This document shows, piece by piece, positions 36,572 to 45,629 of a stretch of 64,000 nucleotides of DNA (the stretch's first letter is position 1; the number at the start of each line of letters is the position of its first letter). Under the pieces are notes generated by a model. That model had not been told where the DNA came from, made no database searches, and saw only the letters and a program-made list of their open reading frames with translations. The position numbers were made by a program, and so were the translations under genes. Origin of the DNA: Pseudomonadota bacterium (GTDB taxonomy: Bacteria; Pseudomonadota; Gammaproteobacteria; Burkholderiales; Gallionellaceae); the NCBI GenBank assembly GCA_021848465.1, contig JAJZUP010000004.1, forward strand, positions 124,001 to 188,000, in the 5' to 3' direction.

Positions 36572-37881
36572 AACCAATCAACGTAGGACTTATTGGCATC
36601 GGCACAGTCGGCGGTGGCACGTTCACTGTTTTGAAACGCAATGCGGAAGAGATCATGCGCCGCGCCGGCCGTCCGATCCGTATCGTGGTCGTCGCGGACA
36701 AAAACCTGGAGCTGGCGCAGCAGGTCACAGCGGGGGCATGCCGCGTTACCGATGATGCTTTCGCCGTGGTGAACGATCCCGAAGTCGAAATCGTGGTCGA
36801 GCTGATCGGCGGCACCGGTGTCGCGAAAGACCTCATGCTGAAGGCGATTCGCAACGGCAAGCATGTGGTCACTGCCAACAAGGCGTTGCTGGCCAAGTAT
36901 GGCAACGAGATTTTCCAGGAAGCGCAGAAGATGCGTGTGATGGTGGCGTTCGAGGCTGCAGTGGCGGGCGGTATCCCGATCATCAAGGCGGTGCGCGAGG
37001 GCCTGGCGGCAAACCGCATCGAATGGATCGCCGGCATCATCAACGGCACCACCAACTTCATCCTGTCCGAGATGCGCGACAAGGGGCTGAGCTTCGACAC
37101 CGTATTGAAGGAAGCGCAGCGCCTGGGCTACGCCGAGGCCGACCCGACCTTCGACATCGAAGGCGTGGATGCCGCGCACAAGATCACGATCCTGTCCGCG
37201 CTGGCGTTCGGCATCCCGATGCAGTTCGACAAGGCCTACGTCGAGGGTATTTCCAAGCTCGATGCCGCCGACATCCGGTATGCCGAGCAGCTCGGCTACC
37301 GCATCAAGTTGCTCGGCATCACCAAGCGCACGCCGGAAGGCATCGAACTGCGCGTGCATCCGTCGCTGATCCCGGCACGTCGCCTGATCGCCAATGTCGA
37401 AGGAGCGATGAATGCCGTGGTGGTGCAGAGCGATGCGGTGGGTTCCACGCTGTATTACGGCAAGGGCGCCGGTGCCGAACCAACCGCCAGCGCGGTGATC
37501 GCCGACCTGGTGGACGTGACGCGCATGGCCACCGCCGATCCGCAGAACCGCGTGCCGCACCTGGCATTCCAGCCCAACCAGCTGTCCGACCTGAAAGTGC
37601 TGCCGATGGACGAGGTGGTCACCAGCTACTACCTGCGCCTGCGCGTGCAGGACAAGCCGGGCGTGCTGGCCGACATCACCCGCATCCTCGCCGATGAGCA
37701 GATTTCCATCGACGCCGTGATCCAGAAGGAACCCGGCGAAGGCGAAGAGCAGGCCGACCTGATCATGCTGACGCACCAGACGCGCGAAAAGCGCATCAAC
37801 GCGGCGATTGCGAAGATCGAGAAGCTGGGCGTGGTGGCAGGCAAGGTGACCAAGCTGCGGGTGGAAGAATTAGGCAAATAG
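36568..37881 (+). CDS. hom: Homoserine dehydrogenase
   Basis: A 437-residue enzyme reducing aspartate semialdehyde to homoserine for threonine and methionine synthesis. The NAD(P)-binding loop is GLIGIGTVGGGTF, TANKALLAKYG and INGTTNFILSEM mark the catalytic domain, and a C-terminal ACT domain (~355-430, VQDKPGVLADITRILADE) suggests threonine feedback control. Monofunctional form (no aspartokinase). It lies upstream of a cupin gene and thrC. Confidence 0.96.
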   Translation: MKPINVGLIGIGTVGGGTFTVLKRNAEEIMRRAGRPIRIVVVADKNLELAQQVTAGACRVTDDAFAVVNDPEVEIVVELIGGTGVAKDLMLKAIRNGKHVVTANKALLAKYGNEIFQEAQKMRVMVAFEAAVAGGIPIIKAVREGLAANRIEWIAGIINGTTNFILSEMRDKGLSFDTVLKEAQRLGYAEADPTFDIEGVDAAHKITILSALAFGIPMQFDKAYVEGISKLDAADIRYAEQLGYRIKLLGITKRTPEGIELRVHPSLIPARRLIANVEGAMNAVVVQSDAVGSTLYYGKGAGAEPTASAVIADLVDVTRMATADPQNRVPHLAFQPNQLSDLKVLPMDEVVTSYYLRLRVQDKPGVLADITRILADEQISIDAVIQKEPGEGEEQADLIMLTHQTREKRINAAIAKIEKLGVVAGKVTKLRVEELGK

Positions 37882-37882
37882 T

Positions 37883-38197
37883 ATGGAGCAATACCGCATC
37901 CTGTTCGATCAACTACATTGGCAGGATGCCTTGCCTGGTGCGCGTTTCAAGGTGTGCCAGTCTGGCAATAAGCAAGTACGATTATTGGAGTTCACTTCGG
38001 AGTTTATTGAGCCCGATTGGTGTGAGAAGGGGCACATTGGTCTTGTGCTGATGGGCGAGCTGGAGATTGATTTTCGCGGTCGGTTGGTGCGTTTTCCGGA
38101 AGGCTCTGCGCTTTTCATTCCGCCCGGCACGGTAAGCGGACACAAAGCGCGTTCAGTAGCAGCGGTGACGCGGCTTTTCTTGGTTGAGGATATTTGA
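37883..38197 (+). CDS. Cupin-domain protein
   Basis: A 104-residue single cupin. The second cupin motif is visible as GSALFIPPGTVSGHKA; the first is weak (WCEKGHIGLVLMGELEIDF). It fits between hom and thrC with one-base and zero-base gaps, so it is cotranscribed with both. Metal ligands are not complete enough to predict an enzyme. It is more A/T-rich at its 5' end than its neighbours. Confidence 0.75.
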   Translation: MEQYRILFDQLHWQDALPGARFKVCQSGNKQVRLLEFTSEFIEPDWCEKGHIGLVLMGELEIDFRGRLVRFPEGSALFIPPGTVSGHKARSVAAVTRLFLVEDI

Positions 38198-39631
38198 ATG
38201 AAATACATTTCGACGCGCGGCAATAGCCCCGCCAAAACTTTTACCGAAATCCTGCTTGGCGGTCTTGCGCCGGACGGCGGCCTGTACCTGCCGGAGCAGT
38301 ACCCGCAGGTGACGCGCGCCGAGCTGGATGCCTGGCGCACGCTGTCGTATGCCGATCTGGCGTTTGCGGTGCTGTCGAAATTTGCGACGGATATTCCGGC
38401 GGCCGATCTCAAGGCGATCGTGAGCAAAACTTATACCGCCGAGGTGTACAGCAACGGCCGTGCGGACTCCGATTTCAATCAGATCACGCCGCTGCGACAT
38501 CTGGATGACAATGTGTATATCCTCGAACTTTCCAACGGCCCGACGCTGGCGTTCAAGGACATGGCGATGCAGTTGCTCGGCAACCTGTTTGAATACGCCT
38601 TGGCGAAGCAGCATGAAGAACTGAACATTCTCGGCGCGACTTCGGGCGACACCGGTTCCGCCGCCGAGTATGCGATGCGCGGCAAGCAGGGCATCCGCGT
38701 GTTCATGCTGTCGCCGGAAGGCAAGATGTCGAGCTTCCAGCGCGCACAGATGTATTCGCTGCAAGACCCCAACATCCACAATATCGCCATCCACGGTTTC
38801 TTCGACGATGCGCAGGACATGGTGAAGGCGGTTTCCAACGACCACGCCTTCAAGGCCAAGTACAAGATCGGCACGGTCAACTCGATCAACTGGGCGCGCG
38901 TCTCGGCGCAGGTGGTGTATTACTTCAAGGGCTATTTCGCGGCCACGAAGTCCAACGACGAGCAGGTGGCGTTCTCGGTGCCGTCCGGCAACTTCGGCAA
39001 CATTTGCGCCGGGCACATTGCGCGCATGATGGGCCTGCCCATCGGCCAGCTGATCCTCGCCACCAACGAGAACGATGTGCTGGACGAGTTTTTCCGTAGC
39101 GGCGTGTATCGCCCGCGCGACACCAAGCATACCTACGAGACCAGCAGCCCTTCGATGGACATCAGCAAGGCCAGCAACTTCGAGCGCTTCGTGTTCGACC
39201 TGGTCGGGCGCGATGCTGCCAAGGTGCGCGAATTCTGGGCGGCGGTGGACAAGGGCGGTTCATTCGACATCAAGGGTACCGACTATTGGCATGCGTTGTC
39301 GAAGTTCGATTTTGCTTCGGGCAAGAGCACGCATCTTGACCGCCTCAAGACCATTCGCGAAGTATGGGAGGAGTATGGTGTGATGGTCGATACGCACACT
39401 GCCGACGGTCTGAAGGTGGGGCTGGAACAGCGTCGCCCCAGCCTGCCGCTGATCTGTCTTGAGACGGCGCTGCCCGCCAAGTTCGCCGAGACTATCGAGG
39501 AGGCGTTGGGCCGCCAGCCCGAGCGTCCCGCCAAACTGGAAGGCATTGAGGCTTTGCCGCAGCGCTGCGAGGTGATGGAGACCGATGTGGCGAAACTGAA
39601 GGCCTACATCAGCGCCAATGTGCCAAGCTAG
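38198..39631 (+). CDS. thrC: Threonine synthase
   Basis: A 477-residue PLP enzyme converting phosphohomoserine to threonine. The N-terminus KYISTRGNSP is typical, the PLP lysine is in LAFKDMAMQLLGN, and the phosphate-binding loop is GATSGDTGSAAEY. It is of the longer bacterial/fungal type. With hom it forms the aspartate-to-threonine branch; a thrB gene is not in the window. Confidence 0.96.
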   Translation: MKYISTRGNSPAKTFTEILLGGLAPDGGLYLPEQYPQVTRAELDAWRTLSYADLAFAVLSKFATDIPAADLKAIVSKTYTAEVYSNGRADSDFNQITPLRHLDDNVYILELSNGPTLAFKDMAMQLLGNLFEYALAKQHEELNILGATSGDTGSAAEYAMRGKQGIRVFMLSPEGKMSSFQRAQMYSLQDPNIHNIAIHGFFDDAQDMVKAVSNDHAFKAKYKIGTVNSINWARVSAQVVYYFKGYFAATKSNDEQVAFSVPSGNFGNICAGHIARMMGLPIGQLILATNENDVLDEFFRSGVYRPRDTKHTYETSSPSMDISKASNFERFVFDLVGRDAAKVREFWAAVDKGGSFDIKGTDYWHALSKFDFASGKSTHLDRLKTIREVWEEYGVMVDTHTADGLKVGLEQRRPSLPLICLETALPAKFAETIEEALGRQPERPAKLEGIEALPQRCEVMETDVAKLKAYISANVPS

Positions 39632-39654
39632 CCGCAGGCTATCCCGGCACAGGC

Positions 39655-40560
39655 ATGAATAATCTCCTGCTGCTCATCGTTTGTTTTGTGGCCGGCATGT
39701 TGCTGCGCCGCTTCAAGCGCATGCCGGACAATGCTCCGGCTGCGCTCAACAGTTTCATCATCCATGTTTCGCTGCCGGCGCTGACCCTGTTGTATATCCA
39801 CCAGCTCAAACCGGGCGGGGATGTCGTGTTGACCGGCTTGATGGCCTGGCTGGTGTTTGGCCTGTCAGCAGGCTTCTTCTGGGTAGTCGGGCGTTGGCTG
39901 GATTTGCCCCGGGCCACGGTGGGGGCGCTGACGCTGGTCGGCGGGCTGGGGAATACGTCGTTTTTCGGCTTGCCGATGGTGGAGGCGTATTACGGCGATG
40001 CGGGCATATCCACGGCGATCATTGCCGACCAGTTGGGCTCCTTCTTCGCATTGTCGGTCTTGGGTATCACCTTTGCCGGAATTTATTCGAGCGGGCGTCC
40101 AACCGCCGCGGAGATCTTGCGGCGCATCATGCTGTTTCCGCCTTTCATTGCGCTGGTTGCGGCAGTCCTGCTGATTCCGGTGAGTTACGCTGAATGGTTT
40201 GTCGCGCTGCTGCATCGCCTCGGCGACACGCTTGCGCCGTTGGCATTGCTGTCGGTGGGGATGCAACTGCGGCTGGGGCATGTTGCGGAACACAAGCGCA
40301 ACCTGGCGCTGGGCCTGGGCTTCAAGCTGGTGCTGGCGCCGCTGGCGGTGTATTTGCTGTATATCCAGTTGCTGGGGGCGCATGGGCAGGCCATGCAGGT
40401 GACGCTGTTCGAGGCGGCGATGCCGCCGATGATCACCGCCGCGATTGTTGCTTCCGAGCATGAGCTTGATCCGCCGTTGTCCAATCTGATGGTGGCACTT
40501 GGCCTGCTAATTTCATTTGCAACCCTGTCGGCCTGGTGGTGGTGGCTGCGGGCGGTGTGA
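39655..40560 (+). CDS. AEC-family transporter
   Basis: A 301-residue membrane protein with about ten helices in two five-helix repeats. Family features include the N-terminal LLLLIVCFVAGMLLRR, a GGLGNTSFFGLPMVEAYYG signature and the C-terminal AAMPPMITAAIVASEHELD. AEC proteins export or import small organic acids or auxin-like compounds; substrate unknown. It follows thrC by 23 bases. Confidence 0.88.
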   Translation: MNNLLLLIVCFVAGMLLRRFKRMPDNAPAALNSFIIHVSLPALTLLYIHQLKPGGDVVLTGLMAWLVFGLSAGFFWVVGRWLDLPRATVGALTLVGGLGNTSFFGLPMVEAYYGDAGISTAIIADQLGSFFALSVLGITFAGIYSSGRPTAAEILRRIMLFPPFIALVAAVLLIPVSYAEWFVALLHRLGDTLAPLALLSVGMQLRLGHVAEHKRNLALGLGFKLVLAPLAVYLLYIQLLGAHGQAMQVTLFEAAMPPMITAAIVASEHELDPPLSNLMVALGLLISFATLSAWWWWLRAV

Positions 40561-40578
40561 GCCGGTGAGGAGATGTCC

Positions 40579-41349
40579 ATGCTGAACTTGTTTGCGCGTC
40601 TGCAGGCATATCTGGGAGGGCTGGGTGTGTTTGCGCGCGACAGCTTTTCCCTGTTCGGTCAGGCGCTCTATCGCCTGCCTGCCCTGATGAAATGGCCGGT
40701 GCGCAGGGCGTTTCTGAAACAGATGTATTTTACCGGCATCCAATCGGTCGGGCCGGTAGGCAGTTTTGGGTTCCTGTCCGGCCTGATCATGGTGATGCAG
40801 GTCAGTAGCCTGGTCGGACGCAACGAAATACTGACCCTGCAAGTGCTGATCTGGACTGTGGTGCGCGAACTCGGGCCGCTGCTGACGGCAGTGGTGATCG
40901 TGGGGCGCAGCAGTTCGGCGATTGCCAGCGAGCTGGCCGCGATGCAGGTGAACGGGGAAATCATCAGCTTGCAGCGCATGGGCGTTTCGCCGCGCGCCTA
41001 CCTGATCATGCCGAGAGCGCTGGCGATGACGGTGGCCAGCCTGGCGTTGACGTTTTATTTCCAGTTGGTTGCGATCGGTACCGGAATGGTGGTGACGGCC
41101 TGGCACATTGATGTTTCGCTGGCCGGGGAGGTCAGGCATTTTTTCGAGATGCTGAGCTACCGGGAAATCTTTGCGGCGCTGTTGAAGAGCGTGCTGTTCG
41201 GCATGCTGGTGTCGGTGGTCTCCTGTTATCATGGGTTGAGCGTGAAGCGCGCCATGACCGAGATACCGATTGCGGCATCGCGTGCGGTGATGCAAAGTCT
41301 GCTGGCGGTGTTTGCCTGCGATGGCCTGGTTACGGTGCTGGTGTTCTAG
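40579..41349 (+). CDS. MlaE-family lipid ABC transporter permease
   Basis: A 256-residue inner-membrane permease. The start at 40579 is placed six bases after GAGGAG; an ATG six bases upstream is too close. The MlaE core is clear: VGPVGSFGFLSGLIMVMQ, a VRELGPLLTAVVIVGR helix and MGVSPRAYLIMPR. In Mla-type systems two MlaE subunits work with the ATPase MlaF and a hexamer of MlaD to move phospholipids across the envelope. The following gene has the ATPase position but is catalytically degenerate. Confidence 0.92.
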   Translation: MLNLFARLQAYLGGLGVFARDSFSLFGQALYRLPALMKWPVRRAFLKQMYFTGIQSVGPVGSFGFLSGLIMVMQVSSLVGRNEILTLQVLIWTVVRELGPLLTAVVIVGRSSSAIASELAAMQVNGEIISLQRMGVSPRAYLIMPRALAMTVASLALTFYFQLVAIGTGMVVTAWHIDVSLAGEVRHFFEMLSYREIFAALLKSVLFGMLVSVVSCYHGLSVKRAMTEIPIAASRAVMQSLLAVFACDGLVTVLVF

Positions 41350-41350
41350 C

Positions 41351-42046
41351 ATGGGGCCATTGTACAAATTCGACTCGGTGCAAAGCGAGGACGGGCAACA
41401 GGTTTATTCATTTGTGCTGAATGCGGGGCAAATCCGTTTGCTGCAAGTTGCGTCGCGGGCCGAAAAGGACGCTGTGATCGATCTCGCACTGGGGCGCTTG
41501 GTGTGTAACAACGGCAGTATCGAGTTTGCCCAAGGCGAGCGGAGACACAGGCAGCAAGCGGTACCGACCGGACAGGAAAGACGGCACAATAGCCAGCCGC
41601 TGCCGGTGATATGGCGCAAACTGATGCCGGGACTTGCGTCCAATGTGGCGTGGGTGGCCGCACAGGGCGGGCTGATCAGCAACCTCAAGGTTTGGGAAAA
41701 TATCACGCTGCCGCTCTGGTATGCGTCCCGGCGCGATGTCGATGCCACCGAAAAGGAGCTGGTGTACTGGCTGGAAATAATGGGGCTGCCGCATGACATG
41801 TTTGCTGAATTTATGGCGGCACCACCATATCGTCTGGAGATGTGGCAGAGAAAATTTGCCGGACTGTTGCGCGCGCTGTTGCATCCGGCCAAGGTGATGG
41901 TGGTGGACGCGACCGTGTTTGAAGAAGTGGAGCAGAGCCTGGTTAACCGCTGGGCGGCGGCGCTGGATGCCTACGCAGCGCAGTCGCGTACGGTGCTGGT
42001 GGTTTCGGACAAGGCGATGGCGTTGCCCTGGGAAAAGATCGAGTGA
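41351..42046 (+). CDS. Degenerate MlaF-like ABC ATPase (predicted pseudo-ATPase)
   Basis: A 231-residue protein in the ATPase slot of the operon. Its overall pattern follows an ABC ATPase: N-terminal strands, a Q-loop-like AAQGGLISNLKVWENITLPL (compare the LFQ...NL..WENV of MlaF), and a HPAKVMVVDAT strand where Walker B belongs. Yet the P-loop region reads VASRAEKDAVIDLALGR with no Gly-Lys-Ser, the LSGGQ signature is replaced by RLEMWQRKF, the Walker B Glu is missing, and the switch His is lost (VVSDKAM). It cannot hydrolyse ATP by the normal mechanism, but the frame is intact and tightly spaced, so it is probably a maintained structural or regulatory subunit. Confidence 0.75.
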   Translation: MGPLYKFDSVQSEDGQQVYSFVLNAGQIRLLQVASRAEKDAVIDLALGRLVCNNGSIEFAQGERRHRQQAVPTGQERRHNSQPLPVIWRKLMPGLASNVAWVAAQGGLISNLKVWENITLPLWYASRRDVDATEKELVYWLEIMGLPHDMFAEFMAAPPYRLEMWQRKFAGLLRALLHPAKVMVVDATVFEEVEQSLVNRWAAALDAYAAQSRTVLVVSDKAMALPWEKIE

Positions 42047-42053
42047 GGTCGGT

Positions 42054-42992
42054 GTGACATTGTTGGCAGACAAGGATGAACGCTTCAAGAACCTGTTTGG
42101 CAAAGCCGCCATTTTTTTGCTGTTGGCGGCCTTGGGCATCGGGCTGGTGTTCTTGTGGACCGGGATACAGAAGGGGATGTTTACCGCTACGCAGCCGATC
42201 TATTTTGTGGCCGACAGCGGACAGGATTTGAGCGAGGGCATGCCGCTGAAATTCAGCGGTTTCAAGATCGGGAAGCTCAGCTCCCTGGCGCTGGATGAAC
42301 AGGGGCATGTGCAAGTCGAGGTCGCGGTCGAGGCGAAATACTTCAAGCTGCTGCGGCAGGATTCGGTGATCAGCCTGCAGAAAGAGGGCGTCATCGGCGA
42401 CGGTGTGTTGAACATCAGTCGCGGTACGGAGAGCAAGCCGGGACTGGCCTCGGGTGACAAGGTGCGCTTCGAGCGGGCAAACGGACTGGAGCAGGTTGTC
42501 GTCGATATGAAGAACCGTATCGTGCCGATCCTGGATGACGTGCACCAGTTGCTTTCCGATCCCAATGGCGATGTGCGGCAGACTTTGAAAAACCTGCACC
42601 AGTTTTCAGCGGAAATGCACGGCACACGACAGCGCCTGGATACGGTGCTGGACAGCATGAATGGCAACTTGAACAATGAGCTGGGGCCGTTGCTGCATTC
42701 CCTGCGCCAGACTTCGGCCAATGCCGAGCGCGTTTCGGCCAGGCTCGAACACGACTTGCCCGCCATGCTGCAAAAGACCGACAACGGCCTGGAAAATTTG
42801 CGTCAGAGTACCGAAGCAATCCGCAAAGCAGTGCAGCAAACGGCACCGCAATTGCCGGAAATTTCCGGAAAGACCCGGGATGTGCTTGGTGCGACTCAGG
42901 AAACGGTGGATGCGTTGAACTCTACCTGGCCACTGAAGAGCAGCATTCCCCCCATGGAAACCGCGCCTGTCAGGATGGATAGTCATGATTAG
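42054..42992 (+). CDS. MlaD-like MCE-domain protein
   Basis: A 312-residue periplasmic lipid-binding protein. I start at the GTG at 42054, six bases after GAGG, giving an N-terminal membrane anchor (~16-38). One MCE domain follows (about 42-135, YFVADSGQDLSEGMPLKFSGFKIGKL). A long helical tail (~150-300) should form coiled coils, as in MCE proteins that build needles or rings. The C-terminal INSTWPL-like segment (LNSTWPLKSS) is seen in related proteins. It overlaps the next gene by eight bases. Confidence 0.88.
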   Translation: MTLLADKDERFKNLFGKAAIFLLLAALGIGLVFLWTGIQKGMFTATQPIYFVADSGQDLSEGMPLKFSGFKIGKLSSLALDEQGHVQVEVAVEAKYFKLLRQDSVISLQKEGVIGDGVLNISRGTESKPGLASGDKVRFERANGLEQVVVDMKNRIVPILDDVHQLLSDPNGDVRQTLKNLHQFSAEMHGTRQRLDTVLDSMNGNLNNELGPLLHSLRQTSANAERVSARLEHDLPAMLQKTDNGLENLRQSTEAIRKAVQQTAPQLPEISGKTRDVLGATQETVDALNSTWPLKSSIPPMETAPVRMDSHD

Positions 42993-43785
42993 ACGCCTGC
43001 CATTGCTTTTGTTGGTGGCGATGCTGGCGGCATGCGGCAGTGCGCCGGTGCAACCAGTGTCCCCTGTCGCCGAGCGTATCAAGGCGGAAGAAAAGGATGC
43101 GCGCCGGGCTTTGAAAAGCGGCGATCTGCCCAGGGCGCACCAGGCCTTCTCGCGGGAGCTGCTGTTGCAGCAATCCGTTGACGATGCGGCCGGGGCCGCC
43201 AGTACCGCGATCAATCTGGCTACAGTGAAATATCGTCTACATGACGAAGAGGGCGCGTTGGCCTTGCTGGACGGGATATTGAACGCGAAGGCGATTTATC
43301 CGCCGGATTCGGCTGTCCAGGCGGCGTTTCGCAAGGCGGTTGTATTGTTGCATATCGGGCGTCGGGTAGACGCCGTGGCGGCATTGCAACAGGCCGACGG
43401 GCTATGCCAGCGGCAATGCGGTTTGCTGGCCAGTCTGGAGCTGCTGCACGCGCGCCTGTTGCTGGCAGGCGGGGATGCGTCGGGGGCCTTGGCATTGGCG
43501 CAGCCGTTGAGTGGTCGTTCGGATATCGGGCGCGAGGAACAGGCGAATGCCTTGCGACTGGTGGCTTTTGCCGAGGAAAAATTGCAGCGTCCTGCGGATG
43601 CGTTGCAGCATTACCAGGCGGCGTTGGTGCTGGATAAACCGCTGGGATTTGCCGACCGTATTGGCGAGGATCTGTCCGGTATGGCGCGCGCCGCAAAACA
43701 GCTTGGACGCGACGGTGAGGCTGAGGTCTATGCCCGCAGGGCTGCGCTGGTGGCGGAGTCGATCAAACAGGAGCATGTGGAGTGA
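42985..43785 (+). CDS. TPR-like lipoprotein of the MCE operon
   Basis: A 266-residue lipoprotein. A type II signal peptide ends in the lipobox LAAC (Cys at 17). The rest is alpha-helical with TPR-like repeats (ALKSGDLPRAHQAFSRELL; RPADALQHYQAALVLDKPLG). It is presumably outer-membrane-attached and could link the MCE protein to the outer membrane, taking the place of an MlaA or MlaC partner; that role is inferred from operon context alone. Confidence 0.8.
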   Translation: MIRRLPLLLLVAMLAACGSAPVQPVSPVAERIKAEEKDARRALKSGDLPRAHQAFSRELLLQQSVDDAAGAASTAINLATVKYRLHDEEGALALLDGILNAKAIYPPDSAVQAAFRKAVVLLHIGRRVDAVAALQQADGLCQRQCGLLASLELLHARLLLAGGDASGALALAQPLSGRSDIGREEQANALRLVAFAEEKLQRPADALQHYQAALVLDKPLGFADRIGEDLSGMARAAKQLGRDGEAEVYARRAALVAESIKQEHVE

Positions 43786-43789
43786 TGTC

Positions 43790-44353
43790 ATGAGCAAGGC
43801 CTTTACCCGCGAGAACGATGCAGCCGAAGAGGATGATGATGACGCTGGTTTGCCAGCCATCCCGGCGGGAACGAAAAACTATATGACTCCGGCCGGGTAT
43901 CGCCGGCTTAAAGAAGAGTATATGCATTTGCTCGATGTGGAGCGGCCAGCCCTGGTGCAGACCGTTGCCTGGGCTGCCTCGAATGGGGACCGTTCCGAAA
44001 ACGGCGACTACATTTATGGCAAGAAGCGCTTGCGTGAGATTGATCGGCGTTTGCGCTTCCTGGCTAAACGGATGGAGTCATCCGAGGTGGTTGATCCGGA
44101 GCAGCGGCAAGGTTGCGAGCAGGTTTTTTTCGGGGCCACCGTCACAGTTTGCCATGAGGATGGCGTGGAGCGAACTTACAGCATCGTCGGTATTGACGAG
44201 GCGGATGCCGGGCGCGGGCTGATCAGTTGGGTGTCGCCGCTGGCGCGCACCTTGTTGAAGACGCGGGTCGATGATGTGGTGGTGTTGCAGCTTCCCGGCG
44301 GAACCGAGGAACTGGTCATTGTGACCGTGGATTACTGCTGTATCGATTTGTGA
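43790..44353 (+). CDS. greB: Transcription elongation factor GreB
   Basis: A 187-residue Gre factor that stimulates RNA polymerase to cleave backtracked RNA. The N-terminal coiled coil carries the GreB-like catalytic acidic tip (AASNGDRSENGDYIYGKKRLREIDRRLRFL), and the C-terminal FKBP-like domain follows (VFFGATVTV ... SPLARTLL). The start at 43790 follows GGAGTG. An unusual acidic N-terminal extension (EEDDDDAG) precedes the coiled coil. It follows the MCE operon but is functionally separate. Confidence 0.95.
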   Translation: MSKAFTRENDAAEEDDDDAGLPAIPAGTKNYMTPAGYRRLKEEYMHLLDVERPALVQTVAWAASNGDRSENGDYIYGKKRLREIDRRLRFLAKRMESSEVVDPEQRQGCEQVFFGATVTVCHEDGVERTYSIVGIDEADAGRGLISWVSPLARTLLKTRVDDVVVLQLPGGTEELVIVTVDYCCIDL

Positions 44354-44363
44354 CGCGCCGGGG

Positions 44364-44780
44364 CTATTCCGGGGTAACCAGCCACAAATACAGGGTGCCA
44401 CTCTGCGGGTCTGTCCATTCGGCCTGTACTTTTGCAGCTTCCAGCCTGAGTGCGACATTGCTTTGCAGTTCAGCGTCGGAAGTGGCGGACTGGGTTGCAG
44501 CGCCGTCGCGGGTTTCGGTTTCGGACTGGTTCGTGGCCTCGATATTGACCTGCAGGGTTTGCGCCAATTCCTGGCGGGCTTTCAGCATTGCAAAACGGTA
44601 TTGGGCGTCACGTCCGCCCCAGGATTGCTTCGGGGCGTAGCCGACCGCGCTGGTGTAGCCGGGTTTTGCCGGGTTAAGGATCCAGGCGGGTTTCCCCGGC
44701 GCCGCAGCGACCTGCGTGTCACCCCAGGCGAATTGCTGGAGTGACAGCAGGCAGAAGCAGAGAAGCAGTTTTTTGAGCAT
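44364..44780 (-). CDS. Secreted LPP20-like protein
   Basis: A 138-residue exported protein with a signal peptide (~1-20). It resembles the LPP20 family: PAWILNPAKPGYTSAVGYAPKQ, then RFAMLKARQELAQTLQVNIEA. No lipobox Cys is at the cleavage site, so it is periplasmic rather than a lipoprotein. It starts eight bases after the outer-membrane protein gene, so the two are cotranscribed. Confidence 0.7.
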   Translation of the reverse strand: MLKKLLLCFCLLSLQQFAWGDTQVAAAPGKPAWILNPAKPGYTSAVGYAPKQSWGGRDAQYRFAMLKARQELAQTLQVNIEATNQSETETRDGAATQSATSDAELQSNVALRLEAAKVQAEWTDPQSGTLYLWLVTPE

Positions 44781-44788
44781 GTGCCGGT

Positions 44789-45571
44789 TTAAAAGATGAC
44801 ATACAACAAGGCACTCGTGGTGTTGAAAGTCTCAGTCAGCGACCATTCCGTACTGAGCCCGGAGTTGAAGGTGTAGTTGTACAGGTTCCCCTTGTAATCA
44901 ACCGAGACACCGAAATTCTTCGTAAACGGGTAGGAGTAACTGATGCCGTAACTGAAGCCCAGCGCCAGGTCGGCTTTATTGGTCGTGGTGTTATAGGTGT
45001 TTGTTGTGGTGTTGAGTGCGGTCGTGTCGTATTCGCCAGACATGATGCCCATACCGAGGCTCAAGCCCAGCGTACCAGCGCCGCCCAGCCCGATGCCGCC
45101 ACCGCCGCCAAAGACGAAGCCGCTGGTCTTGAATTTCAGCGAAGGGTTGGTATTTGCACCCGGAGCGCGATCCAGTGAGGTTTCACCATTTTTCCAGCCA
45201 GCATACAAGTTGCCGGAGTTTCCGCCGGAGCCGGGGAAGATCGCTCCCAGGATGATGGAGTTGTCATTATGTTTCATGGTCGATGTAAACGGGGTGCCGC
45301 TCGTGTATTTCCCGCTCCAGTTTCCATCACCGTTGGAAGTGGCAACATCCAGGTAACCCGACGAGTCCGAAAACAGCAGGGTGGCACCGAGGGTGTTGCC
45401 GCTATAGCTGGCAGTACCATAATTGGAAGTCGTGCCAGTGGAGGAAGTTGTGTCCAGTGTGTAACTGTTATTTGTCACACCGCCGCGCAGTTTCAGGTTG
45501 ACGGCCATGGCATTGCCGGAGAAGAGAACTGCAAGGCCTAACAGGGATACCAGCTTGATCGTCGTTTTCAT
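44789..45571 (-). CDS. Outer-membrane beta-barrel protein, unknown family
   Basis: A 260-residue protein with a signal peptide (~1-23, NAMA) and a Gly/Ser/Thr/Asn-rich barrel of about ten to twelve strands, ending in LLYVIF with terminal Phe. Long Thr/Asn-rich loops (TTNTYNTTTNK) are notable. AGGGGTAGGAAA precedes the ATG, and an inverted repeat lies just upstream at 45588-45601. Role unknown; it is flanked by two exported genes in the same direction. Confidence 0.75.
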   Translation of the reverse strand: MKTTIKLVSLLGLAVLFSGNAMAVNLKLRGGVTNNSYTLDTTSSTGTTSNYGTASYSGNTLGATLLFSDSSGYLDVATSNGDGNWSGKYTSGTPFTSTMKHNDNSIILGAIFPGSGGNSGNLYAGWKNGETSLDRAPGANTNPSLKFKTSGFVFGGGGGIGLGGAGTLGLSLGMGIMSGEYDTTALNTTTNTYNTTTNKADLALGFSYGISYSYPFTKNFGVSVDYKGNLYNYTFNSGLSTEWSLTETFNTTSALLYVIF

Positions 45572-45587
45572 TTTCCTACCCCTTTCG

Positions 45588-45601
45588 TTAACGTGCGTTA
45601 A
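45588..45601. promoter_or_regulatory. Short inverted repeat before the outer-membrane protein gene
   Basis: TTAACG and CGTTAA arms with a 2-base spacer, 17 bases upstream of the minus-strand start at 45571. It could be a regulator site or a leader hairpin; too short to decide. Confidence 0.35.
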
Positions 45602-45629
45602 TCAAATCGATTACACCAAAACTGCCTGA

